From Xylocopilactobacillus apis (GTDB lineage: Bacteria; Bacillota; Bacilli; Lactobacillales; Lactobacillaceae): a stretch of 64,000 nt of DNA. Positions within the stretch are counted from its first letter, which is position 1, and each line of letters begins with the position of its first letter. This document shows, one piece after another, positions 16,090 through 24,428 of this stretch. The position numbers were made by a program, and so were the translations under genes. Under the pieces are notes generated by a model. The model worked only from the letters and a program-made list of their open reading frames with translations. It was not told where the DNA came from and searched no databases. The stretch covers positions 310,001 to 374,000 of the forward strand of contig NZ_AP026801.1 in assembly GCF_033095965.1 (NCBI RefSeq), given 5' to 3'.

Positions 16090-16596
16090 ATGTATCGAGA
16101 TGATGAAAGTGGGCTACACTATAATCGATTCAGGTATTATGACCCGGATACCGGGCAATATATTAGTCCTGACCCGATAGGGCTATTAGGTGGAATAAAT
16201 CCGTATGGGTATGCACATAATCCGCTGACTTGGGTTGACCCGTTGGGGCTGACTAGTTGTTCTTCAGGAAAAGGAAATGATGCTCATAATGCGGCAAACT
16301 ATCAGAAATTGAAAGATTTTTATGAGCAAGCTGAAAAATATGGTTCAGCTGACATTAAAAGCCTTGAGAACGGTCGTTATCGTTTCTATGGAAATATAAA
16401 ACCATCTAGAACATATGGAGAAATGCAAGGTGCAAGATTGGTAAGAGAATGGGATCCTGCGACAGGTAATAGAAGAACATGGTATAAAACTGTAGATCAT
16501 TCTGGTCGTGTAAGAAGCGTTGCTCCAAAGCCTGTAGTGCATGAAAAGAATCACCACATATTTGATTCAAATGGTGAATATATGGGGCGAAGGTAA
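16090..16596 (+). CDS. displaced RHS toxin tip: RHS-core end plus C-terminal toxin domain
   Basis: 168 residues. Residues 1-55 are the end of an RHS repeat-associated core ([43 protein letters not shown]), whose DPxGL marks the point where toxin domains start. Residues about 56-168 are the toxin: [53 protein letters not shown], reminding of the polymorphic toxin type 24 domain (tentative). The RHS body is missing: the frame has a stop at 16,075, so the tip is probably silent or used as a donor. The next gene starts 3 nt after its stop. Confidence 0.8.
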   Translation: MYRDDESGLHYNRFRYYDPDTGQYISPDPIGLLGGINPYGYAHNPLTWVDPLGLTSCSSGKGNDAHNAANYQKLKDFYEQAEKYGSADIKSLENGRYRFYGNIKPSRTYGEMQGARLVREWDPATGNRRTWYKTVDHSGRVRSVAPKPVVHEKNHHIFDSNGEYMGRR

Positions 16597-16598
16597 AT

Positions 16599-16849
16599 AT
16601 GAGAGAAATCCCTAGAAAAAGTGACTTAATTAAAAAAATACAAAATTTACTATCAAGACATGAAAATAGGAAAGCTGTATCTGAGTGGCGTTTGATATTT
16701 ATAATGATGATTCTTTAAGAATATCAGATCCAATGATATCTAATTACTTGGAGATGTTAGGCGCGGTAGATTTACCATCCTCAGATAGAAACTACTTATA
16801 TACTGAAGAGGATTTTAGGGAATGGATAAGTGAATTAAATTGTTCTTGA
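16599..16849 (+). pseudogene. small immunity-type gene with SEWA motif (copy 2, frameshifted)
   Basis: Starts 3 nt after the toxin tip. Almost identical to 5537-5788 but has GG instead of GGG near 16,688, which changes the frame after VSEW and stops it. The remaining sequence to 16,849 is collinear in the shifted frame (YLEMLGAVDLPSSD, YTEEDFREW). As the gene directly behind the toxin it should be the cognate immunity gene, unless the intact copy at 5537 serves. Confidence 0.7.
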
Positions 16850-16903
16850 TCGCGTTAAACTGTAATTGATTTTCGTAAAAATCTATCATGAGGTGATAGC
16901 AAA

Positions 16904-17425
16904 ATGTCCGTAAAAGAATCTCTCGATAATTATAAAAATAGTTTTGATAAGCGATCTAAAGCCTTTATTGAAGAATGTATTTCGTATGGCATAACAGAGA
17001 AAGAAGCCAAGAGTTACGCAAAACAAAAAATACTTCCCGGTTCGGTAGTGGATAAAATACCGACACTAGATACAGCTGTATGTCAAAAAGTCTCCCCACA
17101 GTTGAAAGAAAGGTTTTTGTACGGTGGGACGTGGGAAGATATCGGAGAAACATTTTTGAGCATTGAGGAGATGATCGAATTAGTCGGTAAACCGCACTTT
17201 AAAAGTTGGGTTACGTCTATGAGAGAAAATTGGGAAGACTCCGCCCCAGCAATTTATCCTGACGCACAGTTATCAGTAATTTCTGTAATGAGTGAAGATG
17301 AGGGAGATTACACTCTTGCTGTGTGGAACAAGCATTTAGAACCTGAGATCTGGAGATATTCAGGTCAAAGTGAGCAAAAATTCAAAGATTTATTAGCTTG
17401 GCTAGACTGGTTAAATGGGGATTAA
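16904..17425 (+). CDS. hypothetical immunity protein, AT-rich paralogue of the 5876 gene
   Basis: 173 residues from ATG behind GAGGTGATAGC. Same length and order of motifs as the 5876 protein (LPGSVVDKIPTLDTAV, SVMSEDEGDYTLAVWN, EPEIWRYSGQSE). It is intact while the gene before it is broken, so this may be the working immunity gene for the tip at 16,090. Function inferred from position. Confidence 0.65.
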   Translation: MSVKESLDNYKNSFDKRSKAFIEECISYGITEKEAKSYAKQKILPGSVVDKIPTLDTAVCQKVSPQLKERFLYGGTWEDIGETFLSIEEMIELVGKPHFKSWVTSMRENWEDSAPAIYPDAQLSVISVMSEDEGDYTLAVWNKHLEPEIWRYSGQSEQKFKDLLAWLDWLNGD

Positions 17426-17457
17426 CTAAGTTGTTCTAATAAATTAAGGAATATACG

Positions 17458-17892
17458 ATGCTAATTAATTCAAAAATCGTAGCAGTAAGAAATAACCCGG
17501 ATTTAGATACCGATTTTTTTCTATCATTTATTTGGGGAGGTAATTCGTCGATAGTAAAATTATCTAACTCCCAAAAAATAAATATCAGTTCAGAACCTTG
17601 GATTAGCGATAATTCTGATATTTTTGGATTTGATATTGATAACTATTTATGCAATTTAGAGTTATATGTTCCCACATCGAACAAAAAAATATTTCTAAAT
17701 GAAAGAAAAAAGTGCATTGGCACACTAGCTATTAAAGAAAATACAGATGCAGGTTTGATCTTACCTCCCAATAAATTGCGTTATTTTGATCCAGTTTCAA
17801 GATCGCTAGTTTGTACAAAATATGGTTTATCTCAAGAGATGGCTATCGATCTTGTTGAAATCAAGAGTGATTTTTTCCTTCTATTTAATTAA
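17458..17892 (+). CDS. hypothetical protein of the immunity array
   Basis: 144 residues, ATG behind AAGGAATATACG. Beta-rich with a polar middle; ends with EMAIDLVEIKSDFFLLFN. A remnant of a second copy (its last third) lies at 13,080. No family recognised. Confidence 0.5.
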   Translation: MLINSKIVAVRNNPDLDTDFFLSFIWGGNSSIVKLSNSQKINISSEPWISDNSDIFGFDIDNYLCNLELYVPTSNKKIFLNERKKCIGTLAIKENTDAGLILPPNKLRYFDPVSRSLVCTKYGLSQEMAIDLVEIKSDFFLLFN

Positions 17893-17910
17893 GATTCTTA
17901 TTCAGGCTTT

Positions 17911-18180
17911 ATGCTAAAAAATCCGTTGAGTTATTTAACTGGTCATGAAATGGAAAAACCAGATTATAAAACTGAACCAAATTCAGATGAATACAAATTA
18001 ATGGGTACTTATTTCGAAATAATGTCAGATAATAATCTTAAAAAATTTAATGGTGATATGAGTCCACTTGTTGAAAGTTTAGACAAAACAATTACACCAA
18101 ACTTGAGTTGTATTAAAAGTAGTTTTAGGAAAAAAATAATTGCAGATTCTATAAATGATTTATTAGATTATTATTTGTAG
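17911..18180 (+). CDS. hypothetical small protein of the immunity array
   Basis: 89 residues, all helical, with an acidic middle and LDYYL end. Eighteen nt after the preceding gene; no ribosome binding site stands out, so coupling is possible. No family recognised. Confidence 0.4.
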   Translation: MLKNPLSYLTGHEMEKPDYKTEPNSDEYKLMGTYFEIMSDNNLKKFNGDMSPLVESLDKTITPNLSCIKSSFRKKIIADSINDLLDYYL

Positions 18181-18191
18181 CGGGGTATATC

Positions 18192-18947
18192 ATGAGCGTA
18201 GGAATTTCTTTATACAATACAGATGGTCTTACAGCATTAAACGCATATGAAATAGGCAAATTTATTTTTGATCGATTGCACATTAACATTACTACTGCTT
18301 CTTATTACAAACCTTTATCTAATGGAGATCATACTTCCCAAAAGATTACAGCAAAGGGATTACTTAAAAAATTAGAGCAGAATAATGAATTACAATTCGG
18401 CTTATATGGTATTGAGAATAATGAAACCATCGCTGCCTTTTATTACATTACTAAGGAATTCGGTAGTTTTTATAATTTGAATATGCAATATGCGCATAAA
18501 ATTGAAAATCAAAAACAATTTATGGTAGAACTGGCGAAAAAAGTCACAGAGTTTATAGATTTTCCTTATGGAATATCATTCGAATTAAATGATATGTTCG
18601 AAACGTATTTTTATACAGAAGGCGAAAATTTTTATTCAGTTTATAAGTATGAATCGCCTAACACTTGGAATCGAGAAACGCCAGGAAGATTTAAAGGCTC
18701 TGCTAGATATAAAGAGTCAATGCTCCGAATGATATACAAGTTTAATATTATCAATGATAGACATCTTGAGATAAAACTTAATAATGCGATCTCCTTGAGG
18801 GATTGGATTTTATCAGACACTAAACACGGCGATTTAACTAAAATAAATAATAAACTTTGGCTGTGGAGTGTAGATAGTAATCAATTGGATCATATTAATA
18901 AAGTCTGCGGGGAGGCAGGGATTCTTATATCTTGGCGTGAAACATGA
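18192..18947 (+). CDS. hypothetical 251-residue protein of the immunity array
   Basis: ATG behind GCGGGGTATATC. Two parts: an N-terminal alpha/beta region to about residue 130 (NNETIAAFYYITKEFGSFYNLN) and a C-terminal region (YKESMLRMIYKFNIINDRHLEIKL, then LRDWI, LWLWSVDSNQLDHINKVCGEAG, ISW) whose motif order I have seen in toxin-linked proteins but cannot name. Intact and in array orientation. Confidence 0.5.
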   Translation: MSVGISLYNTDGLTALNAYEIGKFIFDRLHINITTASYYKPLSNGDHTSQKITAKGLLKKLEQNNELQFGLYGIENNETIAAFYYITKEFGSFYNLNMQYAHKIENQKQFMVELAKKVTEFIDFPYGISFELNDMFETYFYTEGENFYSVYKYESPNTWNRETPGRFKGSARYKESMLRMIYKFNIINDRHLEIKLNNAISLRDWILSDTKHGDLTKINNKLWLWSVDSNQLDHINKVCGEAGILISWRET

Positions 18948-18983
18948 AAAAAGAAAAGAATCAGCTATGAAGGAATGCCATTA

Positions 18984-19484
18984 ATGGAAAAAATTAAAGT
19001 TAGACCAGGGGAAATATACGCTATTCCTCTATTTCTACCTACTGAAGATATTAAGGAAAATTTAAAAAATTATAAAAAGGAAAAGTTTGAAAATAGAGGT
19101 AGAGAATTTGCCTATTGCAGAATTATTAAAGATAAAGTTGGAAGTGGTATATTTGTCGAGGTATTTAATAAAGTAGGGACACTGCAAGAAGATTTTCAAT
19201 CCATTATAAACTCTTGTAGACTATTTCCACCAATATCTATATCAGGATTAGGAATTTTAAAAGGAAGATGGAAAAAAATTTATACGCAAAGGGATTATGA
19301 TCCAGAAAAAGATTCTAGTTTATCAAAAATTCAATTAGTGCTGGGCAGAGGAGAAGATTCAAGGTTATGGCAGAATGGAATTGAAAGGAAAATTAGTGAA
19401 ATTGAAGCGAATAATTATGAACAATGGATTGTTTGGACTCCAACTCAATTAGAAATAAGGTTAAAGAATGAATTGTTCAAATAA
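18984..19484 (+). CDS. Imm26-like immunity protein
   Basis: 166 residues from ATG 18984 (AAGGA nine nt upstream; ATG 18975 is too close to it). RPGEIYAIPLFLP and FAYCRIIKD at the start, then IFVEVFNK, and a central SGLGILKGRWKKI turn give the Imm26 layout, though more distant than the 4543 gene. The C-terminal 50 residues (EQWIVWTPTQLEIRL) extend beyond the usual domain. Confidence 0.5.
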   Translation: MEKIKVRPGEIYAIPLFLPTEDIKENLKNYKKEKFENRGREFAYCRIIKDKVGSGIFVEVFNKVGTLQEDFQSIINSCRLFPPISISGLGILKGRWKKIYTQRDYDPEKDSSLSKIQLVLGRGEDSRLWQNGIERKISEIEANNYEQWIVWTPTQLEIRLKNELFK

Positions 19485-19577
19485 CCTAAAGTTGCATTGT
19501 AACTCTTCTTGATCCTCGCATAAAATCTGAAATAGATACTAAATTATGGAAACGAGAAATGAGGCTAAAACCAATCC

Positions 19578-20165
19578 ATGCAAATAACAAATTATCTAAA
19601 TTGCATAGCATCAAATAAATTCGAACAATTTATACTAAACTATATTTCTTATGGCTCTATTTTATTTTTCCCCAATGTTTTTAAAATTAATCATAGTTAT
19701 GATATTTTAAAAAACGAATGTGATAATAGTTCAGGCGAAGATGGATATGAAATTTTTTCATTTTTTATTCAAAGAAAAGATATTACCGATAACTATATTA
19801 TTGAAGTACAGTTTTACTTTGAAAATTATGAATTAATAATGGATGCAGTTAATTTAGATAATAACAATCTAACGTTAGATGATTTTTTATCTATAGTTAA
19901 AAATAAGTTTGAAATATATTTGCTGCGTGATTTTGAGGATGAGGGCGTTATTATCTTAAATAACACAGTAACTAGGTTCATATGTACAGAAAATAATATT
20001 TTTATTTCTCAAATAGAAGGGGCTTTTCAAAAAGAAAATTTAATAAGGCAGAAAACTAGAGAAGAAATTTTGAAAAAACAAATGAAACCAATAGAAGATT
20101 TTAAGAACTCGAGTAACTACTTCTCTAGATACTTATATGAAATAATGACAAATTCAAATGATTAA
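19578..20165 (+). CDS. hypothetical 195-residue protein of the immunity array
   Basis: ATG within AATCCATGCAAATAAC; no clear binding site. Very AT-rich. Alternating strands with many Asn/Ile residues and a basic helix near the end (RQKTREEILKKQMK). A deleted copy lies at 13,690-13,820. No family recognised. Confidence 0.5.
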   Translation: MQITNYLNCIASNKFEQFILNYISYGSILFFPNVFKINHSYDILKNECDNSSGEDGYEIFSFFIQRKDITDNYIIEVQFYFENYELIMDAVNLDNNNLTLDDFLSIVKNKFEIYLLRDFEDEGVIILNNTVTRFICTENNIFISQIEGAFQKENLIRQKTREEILKKQMKPIEDFKNSSNYFSRYLYEIMTNSND

Positions 20166-20167
20166 AA

Positions 20168-20270
20168 GTGGCAAGGGAAATACATTATAATACTTTCAGT
20201 TACTATGATCCTGATGCGATTTTTGGGGGTGGATTTAATCTGTTTCCCTTAAGGATTATCGGTTTGGAGA
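20168..20270 (+). pseudogene. RHS-core scar in front of the 20,322 gene
   Basis: In one frame the sequence reads AREIHYNTFSYYDPDA, then IFGGGFNLFP, a decayed form of the RHS-core motifs [13 protein letters not shown] and GG-x-N-x-Y seen intact at 16,108-16,205. The serine-proline-glycine part between the motifs is lost. It marks a former toxin tip next to the immunity gene that follows. Confidence 0.55.
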
Positions 20271-20321
20271 GACACGAAACTTTACTTGTAAAGCCACAAT
20301 TTATATTGAGAGAGGTTTCTA

Positions 20322-20621
20322 ATGAATGAAGTTATAGAGTTTTTAAGGGGATTAAAAAAGGATCATTCTATTAACGTTAATAATAATGACACATTATTCC
20401 TCCATAAGATTGATGCACTGATAAAACTTGCATATTTTCTTGATAAATCTGAAGGGGAAATTGATATTAAAGATATTCATATACTACCTTTGTCAGCAAC
20501 AGGATATTCAGAATATAGAGTGATTAATGACAATGAATCGGATAATAAGTTAATGTGGAGCGAATATGGAGATGGCGACTTGCGTTTATATGATGGCGAC
20601 TGGTTAATCAGAATGAAATAA
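20322..20621 (+). CDS. hypothetical immunity-type protein, paralogue of the 13,263 gene
   Basis: 99 residues; the upstream GAGAGAGGTTTC is shared with the other copy. Same ending (GDGDLRLYDGDWLIRMK). Follows the RHS-core scar directly, which supports an immunity role better than for its paralogue. Confidence 0.6.
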   Translation: MNEVIEFLRGLKKDHSINVNNNDTLFLHKIDALIKLAYFLDKSEGEIDIKDIHILPLSATGYSEYRVINDNESDNKLMWSEYGDGDLRLYDGDWLIRMK

Positions 20622-20717
20622 TTCTTACATTACAATTTATCGTTGAACTGGTGCATCTGCAATCGGTACTAGATTAGAAGGAAAAAATCAAGTAGCTAAA
20701 TGAAGGTAAAGTCGAAT

Positions 20718-21104
20718 ATGACAAAAGAAATATTTATGTTTAATTCTGATAGATTAAAAGCAAAAGAGCAAGGTGTAGATGATACTTGGTTTGCTGTTAA
20801 TAATGATGAAAACAATCCATTGGATTACAATCCGTGGAATCAAGATTTAGCTGAAATTAAGAAAAAATTTCTATTGCTAGATCAATGTGTAATTCTTTTT
20901 CGTCCGGCTTTCGCCAAAGATGAATATTCAAATCGCGAATATAACAAAGGATGTTATTTCTTAGAAATAACGAATCAAGATGGAAGTATTACATATAGCT
21001 CTAAGAAACTTTATACGTGGGAGCAACTGACCCCGCTAGCAGCATTGTTTAAAGACCTTTCTTTTTCAGCTGCGTCAAGGGTCTGGAAGGCAAAAAAACT
21101 ATAG
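20718..21104 (+). CDS. hypothetical protein of the immunity array
   Basis: 128 residues from ATG 20718, with GAAGG at about 11 nt; an ATG at 20,700 is the alternative. Polar N-terminus (GVDDTWFAVNNDEN), a beta pair with ILFRPAFAKDEYSNREYNKGCYF, and a helical end (LAALFKDLSFSAASRVWK). No family recognised. Confidence 0.5.
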   Translation: MTKEIFMFNSDRLKAKEQGVDDTWFAVNNDENNPLDYNPWNQDLAEIKKKFLLLDQCVILFRPAFAKDEYSNREYNKGCYFLEITNQDGSITYSSKKLYTWEQLTPLAALFKDLSFSAASRVWKAKKL

Positions 21105-21128
21105 TACAAATGATTTAAAGGACATAAT

Positions 21129-21417
21129 ATGAAAGCGCATAGAGTTATCAGGAGCAGAGGCGATTGACGTTTTATCTGAAATCGAATATATATTAATTTC
21201 TTAAAAAATATTTCGGATTATTATTTTGGTGGAAACAATGACAATGATTTGTTTGCCTACTATCAAGAAACGACACAATTTATTAATAAAAATGTTAGCC
21301 GAAGTTAGGCGAATAATTACGGAAAAATTTGATGATGAACTTGGTGAAGATGATATGGAAAAGATAAAATACTGGGAAAAACCCGGATGTCGTGCCTTAA
21401 TTAACAATATGCCGTAA
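21129..21417 (+). pseudogene. decayed gene with two frameshifts
   Basis: Three open pieces in different frames follow each other: RIELSGAEAIDVLSEIEY; then SDYYFGGNNDNDLFAYYQE; then VRRIITEKFDDELGEDDMEK to a TAA at 21,415-21,417. They read as one small acidic protein of about 95 residues broken twice. No family recognised. Confidence 0.4.
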
Positions 21418-21546
21418 GCAGGGCAAAATTTAATCATAACGTTCTTTTGTCTTTAAAAAGATTATCAAGTGAAGTTTACGGAAGTAAGTTCAATAGATGA
21501 AATGAAATCTTGGTAATTGTAAAAAAAATTATTTAGGAGTATTAAT

Positions 21547-21885
21547 ATGTTTGCCAAAGGAAATCTTTACTCAATAAACGATATCATTTCTTATATGAAA
21601 GATAGTAATAAACGTGATGATAATTTTTCTCTATACGGAGAATCAGATGAAGACTTACAAAGCAATAACAGTTATTATGTCGATGAATATCCAAGCGTAG
21701 ACGATAACGGGAAAGAAGTTTATCCCCCGCTCATTTTACAAAAGAAACTGTATTACCTTTATTCAGGTGAGCAATTTGCCGATGTAGTAGACTCAGTTTT
21801 AGATCAAAAGGATTCAGCTTCTTTAGATGATTTTATTAAAGCCTTGAACTACTATGCTGAGTATGATGATTTTTTAGAACTATAA
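21547..21885 (+). CDS. DUF7716-like small acidic protein
   Basis: 112 residues; ATG behind TTAGGAGTATTAAT. The end, EQFADVVDSVLDQKDSA, LDDFIKALNYYAEYDDFLEL, is the closing motif of a family (DUF7716, as far as I recall) of proteins found near toxins. The next gene encodes a relative with the same closing motif, so this is a tandem pair of divergent paralogues. Confidence 0.55.
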   Translation: MFAKGNLYSINDIISYMKDSNKRDDNFSLYGESDEDLQSNNSYYVDEYPSVDDNGKEVYPPLILQKKLYYLYSGEQFADVVDSVLDQKDSASLDDFIKALNYYAEYDDFLEL

Positions 21886-21889
21886 AGCG

Positions 21890-21967
21890 ATGTCTAAAAA
21901 ACCATCCAACCTAGAATACGTAGATATAGAAACCGGTTTACGTTATAATTCCTCTAGGAGGTTTTAT
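21890..21967 (+). pseudogene. RHS-core scar in front of the 21,968 gene
   Basis: The frame upstream of the true start reads EYVDIETGLRYNSSRRFY, close to the RHS-core motif D-x-E-T/S-GL-x-YN-x-RYY. The AGGAGG binding site of the following gene is formed within the Arg-Arg codons of this scar. So an RHS tip once stood here. Confidence 0.55.
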
Positions 21968-22285
21968 ATGAAAACAGTTAAAGGATTTGATGGCTTATTA
22001 GTTGAAGCTAAGAATAAAACATTACCCAATGTTGGGTGGTTGTACGTAGATAAAGATTTTGATCTTGATTCAAAAATGGATATTTTAAATAAAAATTATT
22101 ATTTAGCTGAAACTAATGATGAATCTTTTGATATGCAAGAAAATGATGAACTTAGGACATTTTTAGAATCCCCGACATTTTGTGATATTGTTGATAATAA
22201 ACTTGAACATCATCCCAACTCCACTAAAGACGAGCTATTGGATGCCGTTGTTTATTATCTCGAAGAAGATGATTTTCTTGACTGA
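21968..22285 (+). CDS. DUF7716-like small acidic protein
   Basis: 105 residues from ATG 21968, six nt after a perfect AGGAGG; the longer frame from 21,890 only adds the RHS scar. GWLYVDKDFDLDSK in the first half and DELLDAVVYYLEEDDFLD at the end match the 21,547 protein. The last 20 codons and the terminator after it are repeated at 23,309. Confidence 0.6.
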   Translation: MKTVKGFDGLLVEAKNKTLPNVGWLYVDKDFDLDSKMDILNKNYYLAETNDESFDMQENDELRTFLESPTFCDIVDNKLEHHPNSTKDELLDAVVYYLEEDDFLD

Positions 22286-22335
22286 CTTTTGAAGATTAAA
22301 GATAGCTGGAAGCAAATTTCCAGCTATTTTACTAT
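22220..22335 (+). repeat. direct repeat, copy 1 (gene end plus terminator)
   Basis: About 115 bases, from TCCACTAAAGA to the terminator T-run, repeated at 23,309-23,428 with few changes. The second copy starts in the middle of the coding sequence, so it is a truncated duplicate. The RelB-RelE pair lies between the copies. Confidence 0.65.
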
Positions 22336-22340
22336 CTTTA
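22300..22340 (+). terminator. intrinsic terminator
   Basis: TAGCTGGAA and TTCCAGCTA form a 9-bp stem with a short AT loop, followed by TTTTACTATCTTT. Flanking AAAGA and TCTTT extend the stem. It ends the 21,968 gene. Confidence 0.7.
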
Positions 22341-22369
22341 AATACTTTAGTTTTAGAATGTGACCTCAG

Positions 22370-22600
22370 ATTAATCGGGAAGTTAGACAGTGAAGATTCA
22401 ACGGCAGCAGAAGCAATATATTCAGAGTACAGTGATGGCTTTACATTTAATTGGAATAATTACCTAATTCCTTTGAAACAACGGTGGGTGATGAAACCAA
22501 GGTATCCTAGCAACAAATGTACACCATCATTTATGATATTTTGAACGAAAAATTACTGAAGCAAAACATTTCACAAGAATTAGATTAATGGTTGCTATAT
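22370..22600 (+). pseudogene. deleted copy of the 23,486 gene
   Basis: GGAAGTTAGACAGTGAAGATTC through CCTAATTCCTTTGAA matches the first 60 codons of the 23,486 gene with internal gaps; the rest is replaced by unrelated sequence (QQMYTIIYDILNEKLLKQ). Part of the same duplication as the repeat at 22,220. Confidence 0.5.
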
Positions 22601-22660
22601 GATTGCTGTTTACTGCTTTTTGCAATATACTTATAACAAATAGTTTGGAGGTACAAATTC

Positions 22661-22966
22661 ATGCAAAATACAAGCAAAAGAACAGAAAGCATTTACGCTC
22701 GGGTAACTCCTGAATTAAAACGGCAGGCAGAGGAAGTATTAAATCAATTACAAATCCCAATGACTACAGCAATAAATATGTTTTTACAACAAGTAGTAAA
22801 TACAAATGAAATTCCTTTTAAAGTAAAAACTGCTAGAAATCCTTTAGACTTAAGCCATCTCAGCAAAGAAGAATTTAACCATGAAATCCAAAAAGGACTT
22901 GACGATATAGCTGCAGGAAGAACTTATACGGCAGAGGAAGTCAAAAACATGACTTTAGGAGAATAG
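22661..22966 (+). CDS. RelB/DinJ family antitoxin
   Basis: 101 residues, ATG behind TTTGGAGGT. The N-terminal ribbon-helix-helix (SIYARVTPELKRQAEEVL, then MTTAINMFLQQVV) and the NEIPFKVK linker are those of RelB/DinJ antitoxins. The C-terminal acidic tail wraps the toxin. Three nt before the toxin gene. Likely represses its own promoter. Confidence 0.85.
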   Translation: MQNTSKRTESIYARVTPELKRQAEEVLNQLQIPMTTAINMFLQQVVNTNEIPFKVKTARNPLDLSHLSKEEFNHEIQKGLDDIAAGRTYTAEEVKNMTLGE

Positions 22967-22969
22967 ATC

Positions 22970-23293
22970 GTGGAAAAAAATTGGAAAATAGATTATTCTG
23001 CTAAAGCGCTTTTTGATATTATTAATCTAAAAACGCATTTATACGAACTTTCTAGATCCGAGCAAACCACAAAAAATAAAATTGCTAAAATTGAAAATGC
23101 AGTCAAACAACTTGATCATCAACCTTTTCGTTATCCATTAACTTCAATAGAGACCTTTCGAACCAAAGAAATTCGTTTTATGCCCATTGATAAATATATA
23201 GTTTTATACTTGCCTAACAAAGACTCTCATACTGTAAGTATTGTACGAATTATATACGGTAAGATGGATATGGCACATCTAGATTTGGAATGA
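22970..23293 (+). CDS. RelE/ParE superfamily toxin
   Basis: 107 residues from GTG. Helical hairpin near the start (ALFDIINLKTHLYEL), then FRYPLTSIETFRTKEIRFMPIDKYIVLYLPNKD-type strands (positions about 55-90) and VSIVRIIYGKMDM, the fold of RelE/ParE toxins, closest to the ParE/YafQ-like group with an Arg in the final strand. A type II pair with the gene before it. Intact. Confidence 0.8.
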   Translation: MEKNWKIDYSAKALFDIINLKTHLYELSRSEQTTKNKIAKIENAVKQLDHQPFRYPLTSIETFRTKEIRFMPIDKYIVLYLPNKDSHTVSIVRIIYGKMDMAHLDLE

Positions 23294-23308
23294 ATTACAC
23301 ATTCTCGC

Positions 23309-23428
23309 TCCACTAAAGATGAGCCATTGGATGCCGTTGTTTATTATCTCGAAGAAGATGATTTTCTTGATTGACTTTTGAAGATTAAAGATAGCTGGAA
23401 TCAAATTTCCAGCTATTTTACTATCTTA
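23309..23428 (+). repeat. direct repeat, copy 2 (truncated gene end plus terminator)
   Basis: Begins inside the DUF7716-like coding sequence (ccactaaagatgagcc) right after the RelE gene and carries its last 20 codons plus the same terminator hairpin (23,389-23,428). It probably serves as terminator of the toxin-antitoxin operon. Confidence 0.65.
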
Positions 23429-23429
23429 T
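23389..23429 (+). terminator. intrinsic terminator, duplicate of the 22,300 one
   Basis: Same 9-bp stem TAGCTGGAA/TTCCAGCTA followed by TTTTACTATCTT. Confidence 0.65.
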
Positions 23430-23485
23430 AGAATGTGACCTCAGATCAATCGGGAAGTTAGATAGAAGAATATAGGAAAGACGAG

Positions 23486-23986
23486 ATGTTTGAGATTGAT
23501 TTTAGTAGTTCTGTTAATTTAGGTAAGTTAGACAGTGAAGATTCAACGGTAGCAGAAGCAATATATACAATATATTCAGAGTACAGTGAAACTTTTACGT
23601 TGAATTGGAATAATTACTTAATTCCTTTGAGTAAAAAAGGAGATTTGAGTGAAATTTATAATGACATTGTTAAAATGTTGATCCTTATCAAGATGAATAA
23701 GGAAAAAGGATTTTATATAAATTTTTTATCAAATGCCTTTACAGCAAAATGGGAATTTACTCTATATAAAACAGAGCAAATTAGGATTAATGCAAAATGG
23801 AATAGTAATAGTATTTTTTCTAATAAATTAATAAATGAAATCGATCCGAATTTATATCAAGTCTTGGTTAATAAAACTCATTTTGTGAATCAGTGGGATA
23901 ATTTGCTGAGAAACCTTAAGCAAGACCTTAAGGCAGTTGGTTATACTGATAGTCTTGATGGGTTTAGCTATTTAGAAAAATTATAA
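23486..23986 (+). CDS. hypothetical 166-residue protein of the immunity array
   Basis: ATG 23486; GGAAAGACGAG upstream. Beta-rich in the first half (TFTLNWNNYLIPL), with FTAKWEFTLYKTEQIRI in the middle and a helical end (WDNLLRNLKQDLKAVGY). A deleted copy lies before the RelB gene. No family recognised. Confidence 0.5.
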   Translation: MFEIDFSSSVNLGKLDSEDSTVAEAIYTIYSEYSETFTLNWNNYLIPLSKKGDLSEIYNDIVKMLILIKMNKEKGFYINFLSNAFTAKWEFTLYKTEQIRINAKWNSNSIFSNKLINEIDPNLYQVLVNKTHFVNQWDNLLRNLKQDLKAVGYTDSLDGFSYLEKL

Positions 23987-24065
23987 CTTGATGATTTTGG
24001 CGAGCACTGGAAATTGCCTGAAGTTTTAAACAATAGAACTTAAATAAAATGATAGAGTTAGAAGT

Positions 24066-24428
24066 ATGAATTATAAAAATATTTTTATATCACAGATGAA
24101 TCTTGGTAAATTTTTAAGTTTTCTTGGTGAATATTTACTTAAAGAATACGATCAAAAATTTTTCTTCGAATTAGTATTTTCTACAAATATTGAAGATGAA
24201 AATTATGAATATAACTTTTTTAATAAATATAAAAAAGAAGTAAAAAGTTTCCAATCGATTGGTCAAGAATTATTGTATTTTGAAGATAAAACTCTTTCAA
24301 ATACTGAATTTATTGACGATATAGTGCATTACCTGGAGCAAGACGGCTTTATCATACTTCATATATTTTTCTCTATTGATGATTTAATGTATTTATACAC
24401 AAATGGCTTTGAAAAGTACTTTGTTTAG
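24066..24428 (+). CDS. hypothetical small protein of the immunity array
   Basis: 120 residues, ATG behind AGAAGT. Aromatic-rich (KFFFELVFST, ILHIFFSIDDLMYLYTNGF). Overlaps the next gene by 26 nt. No family recognised. Confidence 0.4.
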   Translation: MNYKNIFISQMNLGKFLSFLGEYLLKEYDQKFFFELVFSTNIEDENYEYNFFNKYKKEVKSFQSIGQELLYFEDKTLSNTEFIDDIVHYLEQDGFIILHIFFSIDDLMYLYTNGFEKYFV

